Source: Trypanosoma brucei gambiense DAL972
Taxonomy: Eukaryota; Euglenozoa; Kinetoplastea; Trypanosomatida; Trypanosomatidae
Length of the DNA stretch: 64,000 nt
NCBI RefSeq assembly: GCF_000210295.1
Contig: NC_026740.1
Span: 1,433,691 to 1,497,690 of the forward strand
Reading direction: 5' to 3'
Positions within the stretch are counted from its first letter, which is position 1; every line of letters starts with the position of its first letter. Of this stretch, positions 60,521-64,000 are shown in pieces. The translations under genes and the position numbers were made by a program. The notes beneath the pieces are model-generated. The model had not been told where the DNA came from, did not search any database, and worked only from the letters and a program-made list of their open reading frames with translations.

Positions 60521-62387
60521 TGTTTTCATTATTACCAAAAAAAAAAAGAAAACAACAAATTCTCCTCACCCGCCCGCTGGCCGGCCCTTCCACTCTCATT
60601 TTTCTTTTTCTTTTTTTGTTTTTTTCTGTTTGTATCCCTGCGGAGCAAAATCAGAGGGTCACAAAAAAAAATACCCGGAGCCACTTATATGCATGTATGC
60701 ATTTTTTAATAAAAATATATTTTTATATGTATTGGTGTATCAAGTGCGTATATGTATGTATTTATTTCTCTTAATCGTGTTTCATTATAAGAGGATAAAC
60801 AGCCAAATAAAGAAGAGAAAAGGAAAGAAAAGGAAAAAAAAAGAAAAGCAAATGCGCATCATATATGTATGTAAAAAAACAAATAGATAAATATATGTGT
60901 GATGTGTTTCAGGGCAAGGGTCCTGCGGATTGAAAGTGTTTTTCGTTGTTTCTTTACTATTAATATTATTAATATTATTAATATTATTAATTTTCTTTAC
61001 TTTTTTTCTTTTTTGATCTCTTTTCTTTTTCTTTTTTTCTTTTATTTTCCTCCTTCATTCGGTTTGCTTCTTTTTTTTAAAAAAAAACTAATGCGCGCTG
61101 CAGTGAGACAGCGATTGGTGGCGATACGTGACTTATACAAATATGTGATGATATGAAACGAAATGAAAGAAAAAAAAAGGGTGAAAAGGAGAATGGGAAA
61201 AATATTAAAAAAAAACCAAAACAGCAAAAAAAAATTGAAAAAAAAGGAAAAAAAAATGAGGCAATATTGTCATTATTACTGTTATTATTATTATTGTTAT
61301 CGACGTTTTGGTTACATGTGCAGGGCCTTATTGCAATGAGTTGTGAGACTTTCGATTCCCTTTTTCCCTTTCCCCTTTTGGCTTTTTTCCCCCCCTCTCC
61401 ACCTTTTTCTCTAGTTTTCCTTCCTTACAGACCTCCCTCACAGTTTTTCAGCTTCCCAATTTTACCCTTTCGTTTTTGGTTTGAGCTTTCTTCGTAATTT
61501 GTTTGTTTGTTTATTTCTTTGTTTGTGTTTCGGTTGGATGGGGGAAGGTGGGAAGAACAACAAAAATTAAAAGAAGGGATTGAAAAGAAAGCAAACAAAC
61601 CGATCGAAAGAGAAGAAACTTCAAACAAGGAGAAAATAGAAAAGGCGAAAAGAAATAGTTTCGTAGAGTTTTGTTTTTGCGTCGCACCTCACGCACGAAC
61701 CTGTGAGTGTGTATCACCCGTCTACTGAACCGTGTGTTTGGACAACGTTTGCTCGGCACTTCGAAGCGAAGAAACGTTAACAAGCAAATAAATAAACAAT
61801 GAAAAAACATCATCAAGTAATCGTTCGGTTTTTTTTTTAGCGTTTGCCTATTTCGTCCTCCTCCCCCCCCTTGTGCATCGTCACCTGTAACGGATGGATG
61901 TGTAATGCTTATGCGAAGATGATCTTTCCCTCTTTTGACTTATATTACTGTCTTTGATTCTACTCCCAACTTACTATTGTCTTATTTTCCCTATTCAATT
62001 CTTCTTTATTTGCCTTTCCTCTTGATCGTTTAATCCTTTGTAGTGTTTCTCTCTCTCTCTCTCTCTATTCCTTTCCTTTTTTGTTGTTGTCTGTTTGCTT
62101 GCGCGAAGGAAGTCACAGGTTTGTTTTTCCTTGTGGGACCTCACGTATAATACTGAAAGGACTCAAAAAAAAAAAAAAAATTGTTTCCATAAGCAACAGA
62201 AGCGCAACAAAGTTAAGGAAAGTGCCTTCTGACGTTTTGTTGTTGCACATCGCCCACGCATATCGTTTTGTTTATCCAAGAAAATACGCTAATTTAGTCG
62301 ACATCCTTTCTACTGCAAGCTGTGAGGCAAAATCCAGTGATTTTCCTCTTGTTTGGTGTTGACGTTTGCGAAGGGAAGTAGCGTGTT

Positions 62388-63980
62388 ATGTTGCGCGAAA
62401 GGAGTTGCTCATGCAGCTGCACTTCAGAGGCATGCGGGCGCCTGCATTCGTGTTCCTGCACATTCAGCAGTGACAGCTGTGGTGAGAGGAGGCCAAATAG
62501 GATCCGACAGAGAGCTTTGGATGTATCTGCTTATATGTCCTCGCAACCTTTGTCAATGTCTTCACGGCATAATACAGATTGTAGTTGCTCATGTTCCTGC
62601 GATTGCAGCTGTAGCTCCTCTTGCAGCTGTAGTACTGGTTGTGACTCTTCTCGCAGTTGCAGTTGCAGTTGCAGTTGCAGTTGCAGTTGCAGTTGCAGTT
62701 GCAGTTGCAGTTGCAGTTGCAGTTGTTGTCGTTCTGCATACTCCTCTGCATGCCGTACGTGCGGAAGGGGGAATGATGACCAGTCCGATGCGGAACGTGC
62801 ACCGCATTATCCCAGCTGCCAGTACAGTGAAGATTTTTTGTCTGTTGCCCCACTTCTAATTCGGTTTGGTGCCTTCCCACCGCCCCGACCCCCGGAGGCT
62901 CCGCCTGTGCGTATGTTTCCAACGCCATCAGGTCTCCTCCCACCACCAGAGCCGCTGAGAGCGTCAACAACTACTACAGAAACAACTCAGTCACTGGTGT
63001 CCACTCGTAGCGCAGACGGGTCTGACATCATCACCACCGTTTCATCGGGCGAACTGCGGGCGGCAGCGGAGGTGACTTCGATGCACCGGTCAATTGGGAT
63101 GCAAACAGGAATTGAGAGTCGCGAACGAGGAGCGTCACCGATACGAAAAGCAAAAACTGATGTGGGAACAAATACGGAAATGACGTTGGAGTTACTGGAC
63201 CAGCAGCAGGCCACGCTTCAGCAACAAACGGTGATACTGCACCAGCACATGGAGCGGTGTGTCATTCTTGAAAGGCAGCGATATGAGGTGGATCGTGAAC
63301 ATGCGGCGTTCTGCGAGGATGTGAGACGTTGGCAAGAGTTGCAAAGGGAGACTGCGGTCGCGCAGTTTATTGTGGCGGTGGAAAAGAGCTACAGCGATGT
63401 GAAAGTGCAAGAGGAAGAGGGACGCGCGCTCCTCAAAACTTTCATGGACTTTTCAAGGCAGTCAGTGATTTCACTCCAGCAGAATTGCATTGATCAAGTG
63501 CAACATCAGATGACATTTGCTCATCAACAGCGAACGATTCTTGAAGGAAAACATTACGACGTTATTGTTGATGAATTGTGGCATCGACTTGCTGTGGTGG
63601 AAATGGAGGAGGAATCACGTCGGAATCTCCATGTCCTACATGATACCATTTCTGACATGCGGCGCGCGCGGGAGCGAATGACAGCCGCTGAGGCAGAGGT
63701 TGAACATGAGAAGGAAATTACGGCGTCGGTGCGGAGGGATTTGCAAGACGTGCTGCAGCGTGAGAAGGAATTGCAGCTGAAATATTTGTATATCCTACGG
63801 ATGCCCACAACAACCATTATTTCCCGTGATTACAAAAACAACGATGGCCCTGTGGGAGGTCATGATGAGTGGGACGATGACATGCCAGTGCATGTGCGGT
63901 TTTCCCGTGCGCACCGAGCGGCAGTAGAAGCTGTTAGCGCAAAGCGTCGTTGCTCCCTTGAACTTAAGTGCTTTCTGTAA
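62388..63980 (+). CDS. Cys-Ser dipeptide-repeat protein with coiled coil
   Basis: 530 residues from ATG 62388; the stop is at the window's last 20 bases. The first about 130 residues are extraordinarily Cys/Ser-rich: scattered CSCS groups (SCSCSC, HSCSC, DCSCSCSCDCSCSSSC), then about twelve perfect Cys-Ser pairs (90-113) encoded by a TGCAGT hexamer. Next come a Pro-rich linker (about 165-190, FPPPRPPEAPPV, GLLPPPEPL) and a long helical, Gln/Glu-rich coiled coil (about 268-470, LLDQQQATLQQQTVILHQHMERC... RERMTAAEAEVEHEKEI). The Cys region could bind metal (metallothionein-like density) or be palmitoylated or disulfide-linked. I recognise no family. Coding status is supported by the long coiled coil in the same frame. 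Confidence 0.88.
   Translation: MLRERSCSCSCTSEACGRLHSCSCTFSSDSCGERRPNRIRQRALDVSAYMSSQPLSMSSRHNTDCSCSCSCDCSCSSSCSCSTGCDSSRSCSCSCSCSCSCSCSCSCSCSCSCCRSAYSSACRTCGRGNDDQSDAERAPHYPSCQYSEDFLSVAPLLIRFGAFPPPRPPEAPPVRMFPTPSGLLPPPEPLRASTTTTETTQSLVSTRSADGSDIITTVSSGELRAAAEVTSMHRSIGMQTGIESRERGASPIRKAKTDVGTNTEMTLELLDQQQATLQQQTVILHQHMERCVILERQRYEVDREHAAFCEDVRRWQELQRETAVAQFIVAVEKSYSDVKVQEEEGRALLKTFMDFSRQSVISLQQNCIDQVQHQMTFAHQQRTILEGKHYDVIVDELWHRLAVVEMEEESRRNLHVLHDTISDMRRARERMTAAEAEVEHEKEITASVRRDLQDVLQREKELQLKYLYILRMPTTTIISRDYKNNDGPVGGHDEWDDDMPVHVRFSRAHRAAVEAVSAKRRCSLELKCFL
62653..62724 (+). repeat. Twelve tandem GCAGTT hexamers in coding sequence
   Basis: Perfect 12 x 6 bp. In the gene's frame it encodes Cys-Ser; the other two forward frames are also open (Ala-Val, Gln-Leu), so slippage in units of 6 bp never breaks the frame. 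Confidence 0.95.
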
Positions 63981-64000
63981 ATTCCCCATTGAATACAGCT

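Larger units (their letters stand above)
55660..62387 (+). other. 6.7-kb gene-free low-complexity block
   Basis: No reading frame here looks like a gene: the open frames are short and encode Phe/Leu/Lys or Ile runs. The block alternates between A/G-rich (55.7-56.3, 56.9-57.3, 59.1-59.5, 61.15-61.26 kb) and T-rich (56.5-56.85, 58.0-59.1, 60.9-61.1, 61.35-61.5 kb) stretches. It holds (AT)n, AT palindromes, AUUUA-type clusters, a 42-bp minisatellite and one strong orphan splice acceptor. Either a very long regulatory 3' UTR of the gene before it, unannotated noncoding RNA, or a boundary between transcription units. Near 62046-62080 a CT tract with AG at 62107-62108 starts the next gene's leader. 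Confidence 0.7.

Noticed and set aside
55660..62387. Centromere or retroelement remnant
   Set aside because: No long tandem satellite of about 147 bp, no reverse-transcriptase-like frame and no target-site duplications visible; only short simple repeats.
62353..62859. Frame encoding an Ala-Val repeat overlapping the Cys-Ser gene
   Set aside because: The hexamer is open in all three forward frames; only the Cys-Ser frame continues into a long coiled coil.

Overview
The window looks like nuclear DNA of a kinetoplastid, most likely Trypanosoma of the brucei group. The reasons are seen in the sequence: seventeen long intronless genes all lie on the + strand, head to tail; they are separated by 0.6-1.7 kb of pyrimidine-rich, low-complexity DNA; and most starts follow a polypyrimidine tract plus AG, the signature of spliced-leader trans-splicing. 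Base composition is too AT-rich for Leishmania. The species is an inference. No gene is supported on the minus strand. I found no rRNA, tRNA, CRISPR or mobile element. All starts given are ATG; where a reading frame runs further upstream only from GTG or TTG, the first in-frame ATG was used.

Layout. 0-16 kb: a degenerate kinase-like protein, a protein with a C-terminal PHD-like finger, a fusion of a PHOSPHO-type HAD phosphatase to an ARMT1/DUF89 metal-dependent phosphatase, and a 1678-residue membrane/PAS/FHA/protein-kinase protein. 16-30 kb: oxidosqualene cyclase (lanosterol synthase), two Ser/Thr-rich unknowns (one with an N-terminal acylation motif), a twin CX9C protein, and a small protein that reads as Ctf8 of the Ctf18-RFC clamp loader. 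30-40 kb: a 2066-residue protein of six zinc-binding modules alternating with helical segments, then a protein with an FKBP-like segment. 41-56 kb: a C2/proline-repeat/ankyrin protein with twelve 54-bp repeats, a YEATS protein whose YEATS fold appears split by an insertion, two neighbours sharing a PDZ-like C-terminus, and a TPR-like protein with a myristoylation motif. 55.7-62.4 kb: 6.7 kb without a credible gene, made of alternating A-rich and T-rich blocks, AT palindromes, microsatellites and a 42-bp minisatellite. 62.4-64 kb: a Cys-Ser dipeptide-repeat coiled-coil protein.

The genes are not an operon by function. As usual in trypanosomes they are probably co-transcribed by Pol II and controlled after transcription through their UTRs. 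Recurring themes are chromatin and DNA maintenance (YEATS, PHD-like, Ctf8), signalling (membrane PAS-FHA kinase, pseudokinase, C2/ankyrin scaffold), sterol synthesis and probable organelle proteins (CX9C, zinc-knuckle protein). The most interesting items are the zinc/helical modular giant, the membrane PAS-FHA kinase, the split YEATS domain, the double-phosphatase fusion and the 6.7-kb gene-free block.
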